A stretch of 64,000 nucleotides of DNA from contig NZ_CABJDN010000013.1 in the NCBI RefSeq assembly GCF_902364365.1, forward strand, positions 94,268 through 158,267, given 5' to 3'. The notes under the pieces were generated by a model, which saw only the letters and a program-made list of their open reading frames with translations, made no database searches and had not been told where the DNA came from. Numbering within the stretch: position 1 is the first letter of the stretch; each line of letters starts with the position of its first letter. Positions 26,786 to 34,832 of the stretch are shown piece after piece. The DNA comes from Bacteroides intestinalis. Lineage in GTDB: Bacteria; Bacteroidota; Bacteroidia; Bacteroidales; Bacteroidaceae. The position numbers were made by a program, and so were the translations under genes.

Positions 26786-27871
26786 ATGACAACAAATAAG
26801 GATAATTTTTGTGTTATCATGGGGGGCGGCATCGGTAGCCGGTTCTGGCCATTCAGTCGAAAAACACTTCCAAAACAGTTTCTGGACTTCTTCGGCACAG
26901 GAAGATCACTCTTACAACAAACTTTCGACCGCTTCAACAAAGTTATTCCTACGGAGAACATACTTATTGTTACAAACGACCTGTATGCCGACCTCGTAAA
27001 GGAGCAACTGCCCGAATTGAATCCTGAACAGATATTACTGGAACCTACACGCAGAAATACAGCTCCTTGCATTGCATGGGCAGCCTACCACATCCGCGCA
27101 TTGAACCCAAATGCAAATATTGTGGTAGCCCCATCCGACCATTTGATTCTGAAAGAGGGTGAATTCCTTGATGCTATCGAAAGAGGCTTATCTTTCGTAT
27201 CACAATCAGAAAAACTACTTACTCTCGGCATCAAACCGAATCGTCCTGAAACAGGCTATGGCTATATACAGATAGCCGAACAAAGCGGAGATAATTTCTA
27301 CAAAGTAAAAACCTTCACAGAAAAGCCAGAGTTGGAATTAGCTAAAGTATTCGTAGAAAGTGGAGAATTTTATTGGAATTCCGGACTCTTCATGTGGAAT
27401 GTAAACTCTGTCATTAAGGCTGTAGAGGCATTACTCCCCGAACTGGCTTCTAAATTGGTTCCGGGTAAAGACGTGTATGGTACTCCAGCCGAAAAGGCTT
27501 TTATTGATGAGAACTTCCCTGCATGCCCCAATGTCTCCGTTGATTTCGGCATCATGGAAAAGGCCGACAATGTATATGTTTCATTAGGAGATTTCGGTTG
27601 GTCCGACTTAGGAACATGGGGTTCTCTTTACGACTTATCTCCAAAAGATGAGGAAGGAAATGTGACGCTGAAATGCCAGTCATTATTATACAATAGCAAA
27701 GGAAATGTTGTAGTACTCCCGGAAAATAAGCTCGCTGTCATCGATGGACTGGAAGGTTATCTTATTGCCGAGTCAGACAATGTGCTGCTCATCTGCAAAA
27801 AAGACGAAGAACATTCCATCCGTAAATATGTAAACGATGCACAAATAAAATTAGGTGAAGATTATATTTAA
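26786..27871 (+). CDS. manC: Mannose-1-phosphate guanylyltransferase
   Basis: This 361-residue cytoplasmic enzyme makes GDP-mannose from GTP and mannose-1-phosphate. The N-terminal VIMGGGIGSRFWPFSRKTLPK is the nucleotide-binding signature (residues about 11-30). Further markers are EPTRRNTAPCIAWAA, VVAPSDHLI, FTEKPE, YWNSGLFMWN and FGWSDLGTWGSL. It lacks the C-terminal mannose-6-phosphate isomerase domain of bifunctional ManC/AlgA proteins, as is usual in Bacteroides. GDP-mannose feeds capsule, O-antigen-like and GDP-fucose synthesis. It is a single gene, closed by a strong terminator. Confidence 0.93.
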   Translation: MTTNKDNFCVIMGGGIGSRFWPFSRKTLPKQFLDFFGTGRSLLQQTFDRFNKVIPTENILIVTNDLYADLVKEQLPELNPEQILLEPTRRNTAPCIAWAAYHIRALNPNANIVVAPSDHLILKEGEFLDAIERGLSFVSQSEKLLTLGIKPNRPETGYGYIQIAEQSGDNFYKVKTFTEKPELELAKVFVESGEFYWNSGLFMWNVNSVIKAVEALLPELASKLVPGKDVYGTPAEKAFIDENFPACPNVSVDFGIMEKADNVYVSLGDFGWSDLGTWGSLYDLSPKDEEGNVTLKCQSLLYNSKGNVVVLPENKLAVIDGLEGYLIAESDNVLLICKKDEEHSIRKYVNDAQIKLGEDYI

Positions 27872-27912
27872 TCGGAAAATGGAGACATAGACTTTCAAAC
27901 CGAAATAAAGGA

Positions 27913-27943
27913 AACGGGGACTGAAGCAAATTCAGTCCCCGTT
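27913..27943 (+). terminator. Intrinsic terminator behind manC
   Basis: A perfect 13-bp stem (27913-27925 with 27931-27943) and loop gcaaa are followed by cttatta. It lies 41 bases behind the manC stop and may also serve the convergent HIT gene. Confidence 0.8.
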
Positions 27944-27972
27944 CTTATTATCAAAAGGAAGGAGTTTTATTT

Positions 27973-28365
27973 TTAGAGTGCTGTACGAATCGCTTCGGCA
28001 ATTGCTTTAAATTCTTCATCAGAAAGCTTCAGTTTCGGATTAGAGAACAGCATATCCGATTCTTTCTGGATAGGAATGAGATGTATATGCGCATGAGGTA
28101 CTTCTAAGCCAATCACCGCTTCACCTACTTTCTTACAAGGAAAAGCTTTCTCGATGGCACATGCCACTTTCTTGGCGAAAACATGCATTGCTGCCAAATC
28201 TTCGTCACTCAAATCAAAGATATAATCCACTTCCTGCTTGGGAACGACCAACGTATGACCTTTCACCAACGGATTGATGTCCAGAAACGCAAAGAATTTA
28301 TCATCCTCTACCACCTTATAGCTCGGTATTTCACCTGCGATAATTCTACTGAATATTGTTGCCAT
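27973..28365 (-). CDS. HIT-family nucleotide hydrolase
   Basis: About 130 residues from MATIFSRIIAGEIPSYKV, the usual start of Hint-type HIT proteins; a longer frame to 28401 adds an unlikely N-terminus. The histidine triad is HAHIHLIP near residue 94, preceded by GHTLVVPKQEVDYIFDL. Such enzymes cleave nucleoside phosphoramidates or dinucleoside polyphosphates. It lies 53 bases behind greA in the same direction, probably in one transcript. Confidence 0.92.
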   Translation of the reverse strand: MATIFSRIIAGEIPSYKVVEDDKFFAFLDINPLVKGHTLVVPKQEVDYIFDLSDEDLAAMHVFAKKVACAIEKAFPCKKVGEAVIGLEVPHAHIHLIPIQKESDMLFSNPKLKLSDEEFKAIAEAIRTAL

Positions 28366-28418
28366 AGCTTTTATGATATATAAATTAAGGCAAGCCCGCA
28401 TGCGGACCTGCCTTTACA

Positions 28419-28883
28419 TTAAAATGATATGTTCATTACTTCAAGGTTAACCATACCCTGCGGTACTTTGATCTCGGCTACCTCACCTACCTTCTTGCCA
28501 AGTAAGCCTTGTGCAATGGGAGTGTTAACAGAAATCTTACCTTCTTTCAGGTTAGCTTCGCTTTCCGAAACGATAGTGTAGGTCATCTTCATGCCGTTCT
28601 TCACGTTCTTCAGCTCTACCTTGTTCAATATCTGCACGGAGTCTGTTTTCAGCTTAGACTCATCAATAATCTTGGCATCTGCTATAATCGTCTTCAATTT
28701 ATTGATTTTCATCTCAAGCATGCCCTGAGCCTCTTTGGCAGCATCATACTCTGCATTCTCCGACAGGTCACCTTTATCACGTGCTTCGGCTATTGCAGCC
28801 GAAATCTTAGGACGTTCTACCGTCTCCAATTCTTTCAGTTCAGCCATCAATTTCTTGTAGCCATCTTCTGACATATAAGCCAT
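28419..28883 (-). CDS. greA: Transcription elongation factor GreA
   Basis: This 154-residue protein has the N-terminal coiled coil (MSEDGYKKLMAELKELETVE, with AEARDKGDLSENAEYDAAKE carrying the acidic tip residues D and E) and the C-terminal FKBP-like domain with SVNTPIAQGLLGKKVGE. GreA stimulates transcript cleavage by stalled RNA polymerase. The start is supported by AAAAGGAGGA at 28891-28900, an unusually strong Shine-Dalgarno for Bacteroides. The start could also be the Met three codons in. A hairpin with a U-tract lies in the leader. Confidence 0.96.
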   Translation of the reverse strand: MAYMSEDGYKKLMAELKELETVERPKISAAIAEARDKGDLSENAEYDAAKEAQGMLEMKINKLKTIIADAKIIDESKLKTDSVQILNKVELKNVKNGMKMTYTIVSESEANLKEGKISVNTPIAQGLLGKKVGEVAEIKVPQGMVNLEVMNISF

Positions 28884-28923
28884 ACTTTTTTCCTCCTTTT
28901 TAGTTTCTAAATGGTATTATATA

Positions 28924-28959
28924 ACAAAAAAGAATTCCAACATGGTCAGCATGCTGGAA
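28924..28959 (-). terminator. Terminator-like hairpin in the greA leader
   Basis: On the minus strand UUCCAGCAUG pairs with CAUGUUGGAA (28935-28959, one G-U pair, loop CUGAC), followed by UUCUUUUUUGU down to 28924. It lies between the promoter and the greA start, so it would stop some transcripts after about 50 bases. Confidence 0.65.
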
Positions 28960-28981
28960 CCCTCTTTCGATTTTTCTTTTG

Positions 28982-28989
28982 CAAAGATA
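28982..28989 (-). promoter_or_regulatory. Promoter -7 box (TATCTTTG) of greA
   Basis: Exact TAnnTTTG match on the minus strand, 99 bases before the greA start; transcription would begin near 28975. Confidence 0.6.
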
Positions 28990-29067
28990 GCCTTTTAAAC
29001 AATGCGTGTCAAGCAAAAATTGCTGCTATGTAACATATTTAAATAAAAACTTCTAATTTATAACAAG

Positions 29068-30219
29068 TTACAACAGTGCTTTCACAGCAGCATCCAAGTC
29101 TTTTATGGTCTCTCCACGAGCACTCAATTCACTATTCCGGTTGATCAGGAACAACGAAGGAACCTCCTTAACGTTATACATGCCGGCCACATTTGAGTAA
29201 ATTCCATTGGCATCTCTTACACAAATCCAGGGTAGATTGTCAGCAGTTGTTTTCCAAAAATGTTCGTCTGCATCCAGCGAAACCTGATAAATCACCAGTC
29301 CCTGGTCTTTATATTTAGTATAAAGGTCATTCAACAAGAAATTATGGGGAGCAGAAGCTGCACTCTGGTAAATGGTGAAGTCAAGCAATACAACTTTACC
29401 TTTCAGTTCACTCAGTTTATGAGTGTTGCCTTTCATATCACGAAGAGCGATATCGATGATACCAGTTTCAGAAATCGCCTCTTCCGGCAACTCCAGAACT
29501 TTCTGCTGTGGTGTACGGGTATTTTTCATTCCCTTAATCACAATATTATAAAGGTTTTTAGAGCGTACGGCATGCGGATAATAGTTATTCAGGCTGGTTG
29601 CTACAGCAGCAAAACACTTGATATCCTCTTTACTGTTCAAAGGATCGAAAATAAGATAATTATTCAGCTTCTGGAATAAAGCGAAATAAGCAGCCGCCGT
29701 GTTGGGAGCAGAAAAGATATATTTTGTTTTCACTTCATCTTTATAGTCCTTCATCAAGGTAGCCAGTTTCTCTTCAAACACATCAGCACCTATCTGATGA
29801 GCTTGCATCTTCTTCACCAACTCATTCACCTCATTTTGCAACTGCACTTGTTTCAATGTCAGTTCTTTTATCTTGGTACTATTTGCCGAGCCCTCCACCG
29901 TATAAGCAGTAGCAAAATCAGCATACGGAGCTTTCAGCCCGATAGTTTCCGTAGAATCTACTGAGAAATTGATAACCTTGTCGTCCACACGAAGGCGGTA
30001 AAACTCCGGAGACTCCGGACGTGTTTGTTTGAAACTGAAAGAACCGTCACCCTTCAATTTAACAGAATCCAAGGGTACGATACCCTCCAAAGCAGCAGCT
30101 TCCAGATACAGCATTTTACCGTCGGCACCTGAAACTTCGCCTTCAACTTTGAATTTCGGTTCAGAATTACATGCGCTCAAAGCCAAAGCGGCAAGCGCAA
30201 CAATACAGATCTTTTTCAT
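29068..30219 (-). CDS. TlpA-like thioredoxin-fold lipoprotein with DUF4369 domain
   Basis: About 383 residues from MKKICIVALAALALSAC, a lipoprotein signal with Cys17. An N-terminal DUF4369-like beta domain (KVEGEVSGADGKMLYLEA, SFSFKQTRPESPEFYRLRV) is followed by a helical middle part and a C-terminal AhpC/TlpA thioredoxin fold (LSELKGKVVLLDFTIYQSAA). The redox motif C-x-x-C of active TlpA proteins is absent: the position reads YQSAASA. It is probably a periplasmic or outer-membrane protein with a non-redox or altered role. A -7 box at 30254-30261 supports this start over 30282. Confidence 0.8.
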   Translation of the reverse strand: MKKICIVALAALALSACNSEPKFKVEGEVSGADGKMLYLEAAALEGIVPLDSVKLKGDGSFSFKQTRPESPEFYRLRVDDKVINFSVDSTETIGLKAPYADFATAYTVEGSANSTKIKELTLKQVQLQNEVNELVKKMQAHQIGADVFEEKLATLMKDYKDEVKTKYIFSAPNTAAAYFALFQKLNNYLIFDPLNSKEDIKCFAAVATSLNNYYPHAVRSKNLYNIVIKGMKNTRTPQQKVLELPEEAISETGIIDIALRDMKGNTHKLSELKGKVVLLDFTIYQSAASAPHNFLLNDLYTKYKDQGLVIYQVSLDADEHFWKTTADNLPWICVRDANGIYSNVAGMYNVKEVPSLFLINRNSELSARGETIKDLDAAVKALL

Positions 30220-30253
30220 ATTTAGCTTCTTAATTTCTATTAGAACGAACGTG

Positions 30254-30261
30254 CAAATATA
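30254..30261 (-). promoter_or_regulatory. Predicted promoter -7 box (TATATTTG) of the TlpA-like gene
   Basis: Match to TAnnTTTG on the minus strand, 35 bases before the start at 30219. Confidence 0.5.
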
Positions 30262-30377
30262 GCTCTTTTCAAGTTTAGTCAAAGCATTTTCATTGCATCT
30301 TCCACACGGAAACTCAAAAAAATAGTCAATTATAAACTTTTTTATCTCATTCCCACCTGATTACATGAATAAATATG

Positions 30378-30385
30378 TATCTTTG
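30378..30385 (+). promoter_or_regulatory. Promoter -7 box (TATCTTTG) of pnp
   Basis: Exact TAnnTTTG match, 39 bases before the ATG at 30424. It excludes a longer coding start. Confidence 0.6.
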
Positions 30386-30423
30386 CACGAATTTTGAAAG
30401 AAAATATAGATAAAACATTTTTT

Positions 30424-32568
30424 ATGATTAACCCAATTGTTAAGACGATCGAGCTTCCTGATGGCAGAACCATCACACTCGAAACGGGAAAGCTGGCAAA
30501 ACAGGCAGACGGTTCTGTAATGCTTCGTATGGGTAACACCATGCTTCTTGCTACTGTTTGTGCCGCTAAGGACGCAGTTCCCGGAACAGATTTCATGCCG
30601 TTACAGGTAGAGTACAAAGAAAAATTCTCCGCATTCGGACGTTTTCCCGGCGGTTTCACCAAGCGTGAAGGACGCGCTTCGGATTATGAGATCCTGACCT
30701 GCCGCCTTGTTGACCGTGCTCTCCGCCCCTTATTCCCCGATAATTATCACGCAGAGGTATATGTAAACATCATCCTCTATTCTGCCGACGGCGTTGATAT
30801 GCCTGATGCCTTGGCAGGACTTGCAGCTTCTGCTGCCCTCGCTGTTTCAGATATTCCTTTCAACGGACCGATTTCCGAAGTACGCGTAGCACGCATCGAC
30901 GGACAGTTCGTTATCAACCCAACTTTCGACCAACTGGAAAAAGCTGACATGGACCTCATGGTAGGTGCTACTTACGAAAACATCATGATGGTAGAAGGTG
31001 AAATGAGTGAAGTTTCCGAACTTGACTTGTTGAACGCCATGAAAGCAGCTCACGAAGCAATCAAAGTACAATGTCAAGCTCAGAAAGAATTGGCAGAAGC
31101 AGTGGGTTCTACCGTAAAACGCGAATATTGCCACGAAGTAAACGACGAAGAACTGCGCAAAGCTGTTCACGAAGCTTGCTATGCAAAAGCTTATGCTATT
31201 GCAGCTTCCGGCAACAAAAATAAGCACGAACGCATGGATGCTTTCGATGCTATCCGCGAAGAATTTAAAGCACAGTTCAGCGAAGAAGAATTGAGCGAAA
31301 AAGCAGCACTGATCGACCGTTACTACCATGATGTAGAGAAAGAGGCTATGCGCCGCAGCATCCTGGACGAAGGCAAGCGCCTTGATGGACGTAAGACTGA
31401 CGAGATCCGCCCTATCTGGAGCGAAATCAGTTATCTGCCTGGACCTCACGGTTCTGCAATCTTCACCCGTGGTGAAACTCAATCCCTATCTACTGTTACC
31501 CTGGGTACCAAGTTGGATGAGAAGATCATCGACGATGTACTGGAACATGGCAAGGAACGTTTCCTATTGCACTATAACTTCCCTCCGTTCTCTACCGGAG
31601 AAGCCAAAGCACAACGTGGCGTAGGCCGTCGTGAAATCGGTCATGGTCATCTGGCATGGCGTGCACTGAAAGGACAAATTCCTGCTGACTATCCGTATGT
31701 AGTACGCGTAGTATCCGATATTCTTGAATCTAATGGTTCTTCTTCTATGGCTACCGTATGTGCCGGAACACTGGCATTGATGGATGCAGGTGTGAAGATC
31801 AAACAACCGGTATCAGGTATCGCCATGGGATTGATTAAAAATCCGGGCGAAGACAAATATGCTGTATTGTCCGACATCCTTGGTGACGAAGATCACTTGG
31901 GCGACATGGACTTCAAAGTAACAGGAACCAAGAATGGTATCACCGCCACTCAGATGGATATCAAGGTAGACGGTCTGTCATTCGATATTCTGGAACGCGC
32001 TTTGAACCAAGCCAAAGAAGGACGTATGCACATCCTCGGTAAGATTCTGGAAACCATCCAGGAACCACGTGAAGAACTGAAACCTCATGCTCCGCGCATT
32101 GAAACGATGACTATTCCTAAAGAATTCATCGGTGCAGTAATCGGCCCTGGTGGAAAGATTATCCAAGGTATGCAGGAAGAAACAGGTGCTACCATCACTA
32201 TCGAAGAAGTAGACAACATCGGAAGAATCGAAATCTCCGGAACCAACAAGAAGAGCATTGATGATGCTATGCGTCTGATCAAGGGCATCGTTGCTGTACC
32301 GGAAGTTGGCGAAGTATACAAAGGCAAGGTACGTTCCGTAATGCCTTATGGTGCTTTCGTAGAATTCCTTCCGGGTAAAGACGGTTTACTCCACATCTCT
32401 GAAATTGACTGGAAACGTCTGGAAACAGTAGAAGAAGCCGGTATCAAAGAAGGTGACGAAATCGAAGTGAAATTACTCGATATCGACCCGAAGACCGGTA
32501 AGTTCAAGCTTTCCCGTAAAGTATTGCTTCCAAGACCGGAAAGACAGGAAAGACCTGAAAAGAAATAA
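30424..32568 (+). CDS. pnp: Polynucleotide phosphorylase
   Basis: This 714-residue enzyme degrades RNA from the 3' end with phosphate. Two RNase PH domains flank a helical domain (first: [14 protein letters not shown]; second: [15 protein letters not shown], with the catalytic stretch [16 protein letters not shown]). A KH domain ([20 protein letters not shown]) and an S1 domain ([19 protein letters not shown]) follow. The start is the ATG at 30424; the open frame begins 30 bases earlier with a TTG. It is a single gene with its own promoter and terminator. Confidence 0.97.
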   Translation: MINPIVKTIELPDGRTITLETGKLAKQADGSVMLRMGNTMLLATVCAAKDAVPGTDFMPLQVEYKEKFSAFGRFPGGFTKREGRASDYEILTCRLVDRALRPLFPDNYHAEVYVNIILYSADGVDMPDALAGLAASAALAVSDIPFNGPISEVRVARIDGQFVINPTFDQLEKADMDLMVGATYENIMMVEGEMSEVSELDLLNAMKAAHEAIKVQCQAQKELAEAVGSTVKREYCHEVNDEELRKAVHEACYAKAYAIAASGNKNKHERMDAFDAIREEFKAQFSEEELSEKAALIDRYYHDVEKEAMRRSILDEGKRLDGRKTDEIRPIWSEISYLPGPHGSAIFTRGETQSLSTVTLGTKLDEKIIDDVLEHGKERFLLHYNFPPFSTGEAKAQRGVGRREIGHGHLAWRALKGQIPADYPYVVRVVSDILESNGSSSMATVCAGTLALMDAGVKIKQPVSGIAMGLIKNPGEDKYAVLSDILGDEDHLGDMDFKVTGTKNGITATQMDIKVDGLSFDILERALNQAKEGRMHILGKILETIQEPREELKPHAPRIETMTIPKEFIGAVIGPGGKIIQGMQEETGATITIEEVDNIGRIEISGTNKKSIDDAMRLIKGIVAVPEVGEVYKGKVRSVMPYGAFVEFLPGKDGLLHISEIDWKRLETVEEAGIKEGDEIEVKLLDIDPKTGKFKLSRKVLLPRPERQERPEKK

Positions 32569-32592
32569 GAAATTCCTTATTCTTTAGTATAT

Positions 32593-32628
32593 AAAGCCCG
32601 ACGGAAATCCGCCGGGCTTTCTTTTTGC
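32593..32628 (+). terminator. Intrinsic terminator behind pnp
   Basis: Stem aaagcccgacgg/ccgccgggcttt (32593-32620, one mismatch, loop aaat) followed by ctttttg. Confidence 0.85.
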
Positions 32629-32664
32629 AAAAAAAGAAAGAGGGAAACCAGAAAAATCTTTTCA

Positions 32665-32672
32665 TACTTTTG
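32665..32672 (+). promoter_or_regulatory. Predicted promoter -7 box (TACTTTTG) of the ECF sigma gene
   Basis: Match to TAnnTTTG, 73 bases before the start at 32738. Confidence 0.5.
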
Positions 32673-32737
32673 CGTATTCCGAAAAGATTATGTTACTTTA
32701 CAATATTAACCTTAAATAAGAAGGAGAATATTTAAAA

Positions 32738-33298
32738 ATGCCTTTAGCCGGAAGCCTACATACTATGGATTTATTTTCTCGTTTCTTTCGGGAGAACCAG
32801 GAAAAATTCCTTGCCTTTGCCTACTCCTATACCAGAAGTTGGGCAGAAGCAGAGGATATTTTAATGGAATCCATGATCTCTCTGTGGGAATGTCGCGACC
32901 GTTGGGAAGAAGATAAAGGTTTGCATTCCCTGCTCCTTACCATTATCAAGAATAAAGCTCTCAACTACCTGGAACGTGAACAAACACGTCTACGTATTGA
33001 GGAAGATCTGAATTCGCACCGTCAGCGCGAACTGGATTTGCGCATTGCTACTTTAAAGGATTGCGAACCCGACAAAATATTCAGCACAGAAATACAGCAC
33101 ATCGTGAATAAAGCTCTGGAAAAGATGCCACCTCAAAGCCGTGAAATATTCATGCTCAGCCGTTATAGCAACCTACCGAATAAAAAAATAGCAGAACAAC
33201 TGAACGTTTCCCTCAAAACAGTGGAGTTCCATATCACGAAAGCTTTACGTATTCTTCGTGTGGAACTAAAAGATTATCTGACTTCTATTCTTCTCTGA
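32738..33298 (+). CDS. ECF sigma factor of the FecI/SusC-regulating type
   Basis: This 186-residue protein has sigma region 2 (LFSRFFRENQEKFLAFAYSY, AEAEDILMESMISLWE) and region 4 (LEKMPPQSREIFMLSRYSNL, KKIAEQLNVSLKTVEFHITKAL). This is the pattern of Bacteroides ECF sigma factors that work with FecR anti-sigma proteins to drive SusC/SusD genes. A start 9 codons downstream (MDLFSRFF) is possible; the first ATG is preferred because AAGGAGA lies about 10 bases before it. fecR and susC/susD follow, with a 65-codon ORF in between. Confidence 0.93.
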   Translation: MPLAGSLHTMDLFSRFFRENQEKFLAFAYSYTRSWAEAEDILMESMISLWECRDRWEEDKGLHSLLLTIIKNKALNYLEREQTRLRIEEDLNSHRQRELDLRIATLKDCEPDKIFSTEIQHIVNKALEKMPPQSREIFMLSRYSNLPNKKIAEQLNVSLKTVEFHITKALRILRVELKDYLTSILL

Positions 33299-33340
33299 TA
33301 AAACTCTTCTGCTTTTCTTTGATAATATAAATAAAAGGCA

Positions 33341-33348
33341 TATGTTTG
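33341..33348 (+). promoter_or_regulatory. Predicted promoter -7 box (TATGTTTG) before the 65-codon ORF
   Basis: Match to TAnnTTTG, 38 bases before the ATG at 33379. Confidence 0.45.
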
Positions 33349-33378
33349 CAGCATCAGTAATATTGCTGGCTATTAAAC

Positions 33379-33576
33379 ATGGTAGTTATGAGATATATTG
33401 TAATAATATACTACGTGCTTATCGAGGGAGAACAAATTTTTGAAACCCTGAATGTCAACAAGAATATTGAAGCAAACTCCCCGGAGGAAGCCATAGGCAT
33501 TGCTTACAATCTATTTAAAGCCGAAGCTTCGGACGAATGCTACATTGTATCCATCATTCCCAACGCAGTAGATTGA
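33379..33576 (+). CDS. Small hypothetical protein between sigma factor and FecR
   Basis: The frame encodes 65 residues (62 if translation starts at the Met at 33388): a hydrophobic start RYIVIIYYVLIEGEQ, then NIEANSPEEAIGIAYNLFKA and an end SIIPNAVD. The pattern of short strands and one amphipathic helix looks like a small folded domain. I do not recognise it. A -7 box lies just upstream, so it may have its own transcript. It separates the sigma gene from fecR by about 410 bases, which is unusual for such loci. Confidence 0.55.
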   Translation: MVVMRYIVIIYYVLIEGEQIFETLNVNKNIEANSPEEAIGIAYNLFKAEASDECYIVSIIPNAVD

Positions 33577-33710
33577 TGCAGTAAATAGCTTTATTATTTC
33601 ATAAAACAAAAAAAGTTTCATTTCCCGTTAGGGTAGTGACGGACTTACCTGTATTAATTATAGAAGGGCAGAAAAAACCTCCCTTATTTAATTAACCATT
33701 TAAGTACGTC

Positions 33711-34646
33711 ATGAATCAAGAACTATTATATAAGTATTTTAGAGGAACCGCCACTATTGAAGAAGAAAAGCGCATCCTTGATTGGGTGAAAGCCTCAGAG
33801 GAAAACCGAGAAGCTTTCCTGAAAGAGCGTATGATATTTGATGTGGCCCTATTCTCTGACAGACAGAGCAGCAAGAAAAAGACACTCCGTCTGGCTCCGA
33901 TACTCAAATGGGGAATGCGCGTAGCTGCCGTTATCATCATAGGTGTATGCGGCTACTTCATGACAAACGATTACCTCTATAATCAACTCGCCCAACCGCA
34001 AACCATTACTGTCCCTGCCGGGCAACGTGCACAAATCACCCTTGCTGACGGTACACGTGTATGGTTGAATGCACAGTCCACATTAACTTATGCCTCCAAC
34101 TTCGGACGTAGCGAAAGAAACGTGGAACTGGATGGTGAAGCCTACTTTGAAGTGGCAAAAAATAAAGATATCCCCTTCTATGTACACACCGAAATGAATA
34201 AAGTAAAGGTAGTAGGTACCTGCTTCAATGTTTGTGCCTACAGAGGCAGCAAAGAATTCGAAACGACTCTTGTAGAAGGTATTGTAGACATTTATCCCAC
34301 CAATAACAACAAAGTCATTACCCGTTTGCAAAAAGATGAATTCTTTGGAAACTACGACGGAAAATGCAAAAAAGTCATACTTCCTTCTTATGAATATCTG
34401 CGGTGGAAGGAAGGATTGTATTGCTTTGACGATGTACCGTTCAATTGTATCCTTACTAAACTTGAAAAGTATTATAATGTAAGAATAACCGTTTCCGATC
34501 CCAAGTTGCTGGACTATGACAGTTGTACTGGAAAATTCCGCGAACAGGATGGTGTAGAGCATATTCTTCGAACCATTTCAAAAGACCATCCTTTTGAATT
34601 CAGCATCAATGAAGAAAAAGATTCGATTTTCATTTACGAGAAATAA
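33711..34646 (+). CDS. FecR-family anti-sigma factor
   Basis: This 311-residue inner-membrane protein has a short cytoplasmic anti-sigma region (LLYKYFRGTATIEEEKRILD), one membrane helix (about 69-86, GMRVAAVIIIGVCGYF), a periplasmic FecR domain (VPAGQRAQITLADGTRVWLN, SNFGRSERNVELDGEAYFEV) and a C-terminal DUF4974-type domain (FDDVPFNCILTKLEKYYNV). It receives the signal from the STN domain of the SusC protein encoded next and controls the ECF sigma factor upstream. Length and layout are normal. Confidence 0.95.
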   Translation: MNQELLYKYFRGTATIEEEKRILDWVKASEENREAFLKERMIFDVALFSDRQSSKKKTLRLAPILKWGMRVAAVIIIGVCGYFMTNDYLYNQLAQPQTITVPAGQRAQITLADGTRVWLNAQSTLTYASNFGRSERNVELDGEAYFEVAKNKDIPFYVHTEMNKVKVVGTCFNVCAYRGSKEFETTLVEGIVDIYPTNNNKVITRLQKDEFFGNYDGKCKKVILPSYEYLRWKEGLYCFDDVPFNCILTKLEKYYNVRITVSDPKLLDYDSCTGKFREQDGVEHILRTISKDHPFEFSINEEKDSIFIYEK

Positions 34647-34746
34647 TTTGATATCAAAGATAAAACCTTAAAATTTAGTGCTAACCCTTTAAACAGAAAG
34701 ACATTATGAAATAGAAGAAACAGTCAGCCAATTCCCCCACAAAAAA

Positions 34747-34776
34747 GATCGGAAAGTACCCCCATACTTTCCGATC
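34747..34776 (+). terminator. 12-bp hairpin between fecR and susC
   Basis: The stem gatcggaaagta/tactttccgatc (34747-34758, 34765-34776) is perfect with a 6-base loop. It has no strong T-tract. It may end or reduce fecR transcripts so that susC depends on its own sigma-dependent promoter, or stabilise the mRNA end. Confidence 0.55.
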
Positions 34777-34832
34777 CGAAACAGTCAAAAATCGACCTTA
34801 ATCAATTTATTAACTTAACACATTACAAAGAT

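Noticed and set aside
30847..31482. Open frame of 211 codons on the minus strand
   Set aside because: It is antisense to pnp, with a low-quality His/Phe/Cys-rich translation.
34747..34776. Strong intrinsic terminator between fecR and susC
   Set aside because: The stem is perfect but no T-tract follows on the plus strand, so full termination is not supported; it is kept only as a hairpin of moderate confidence.
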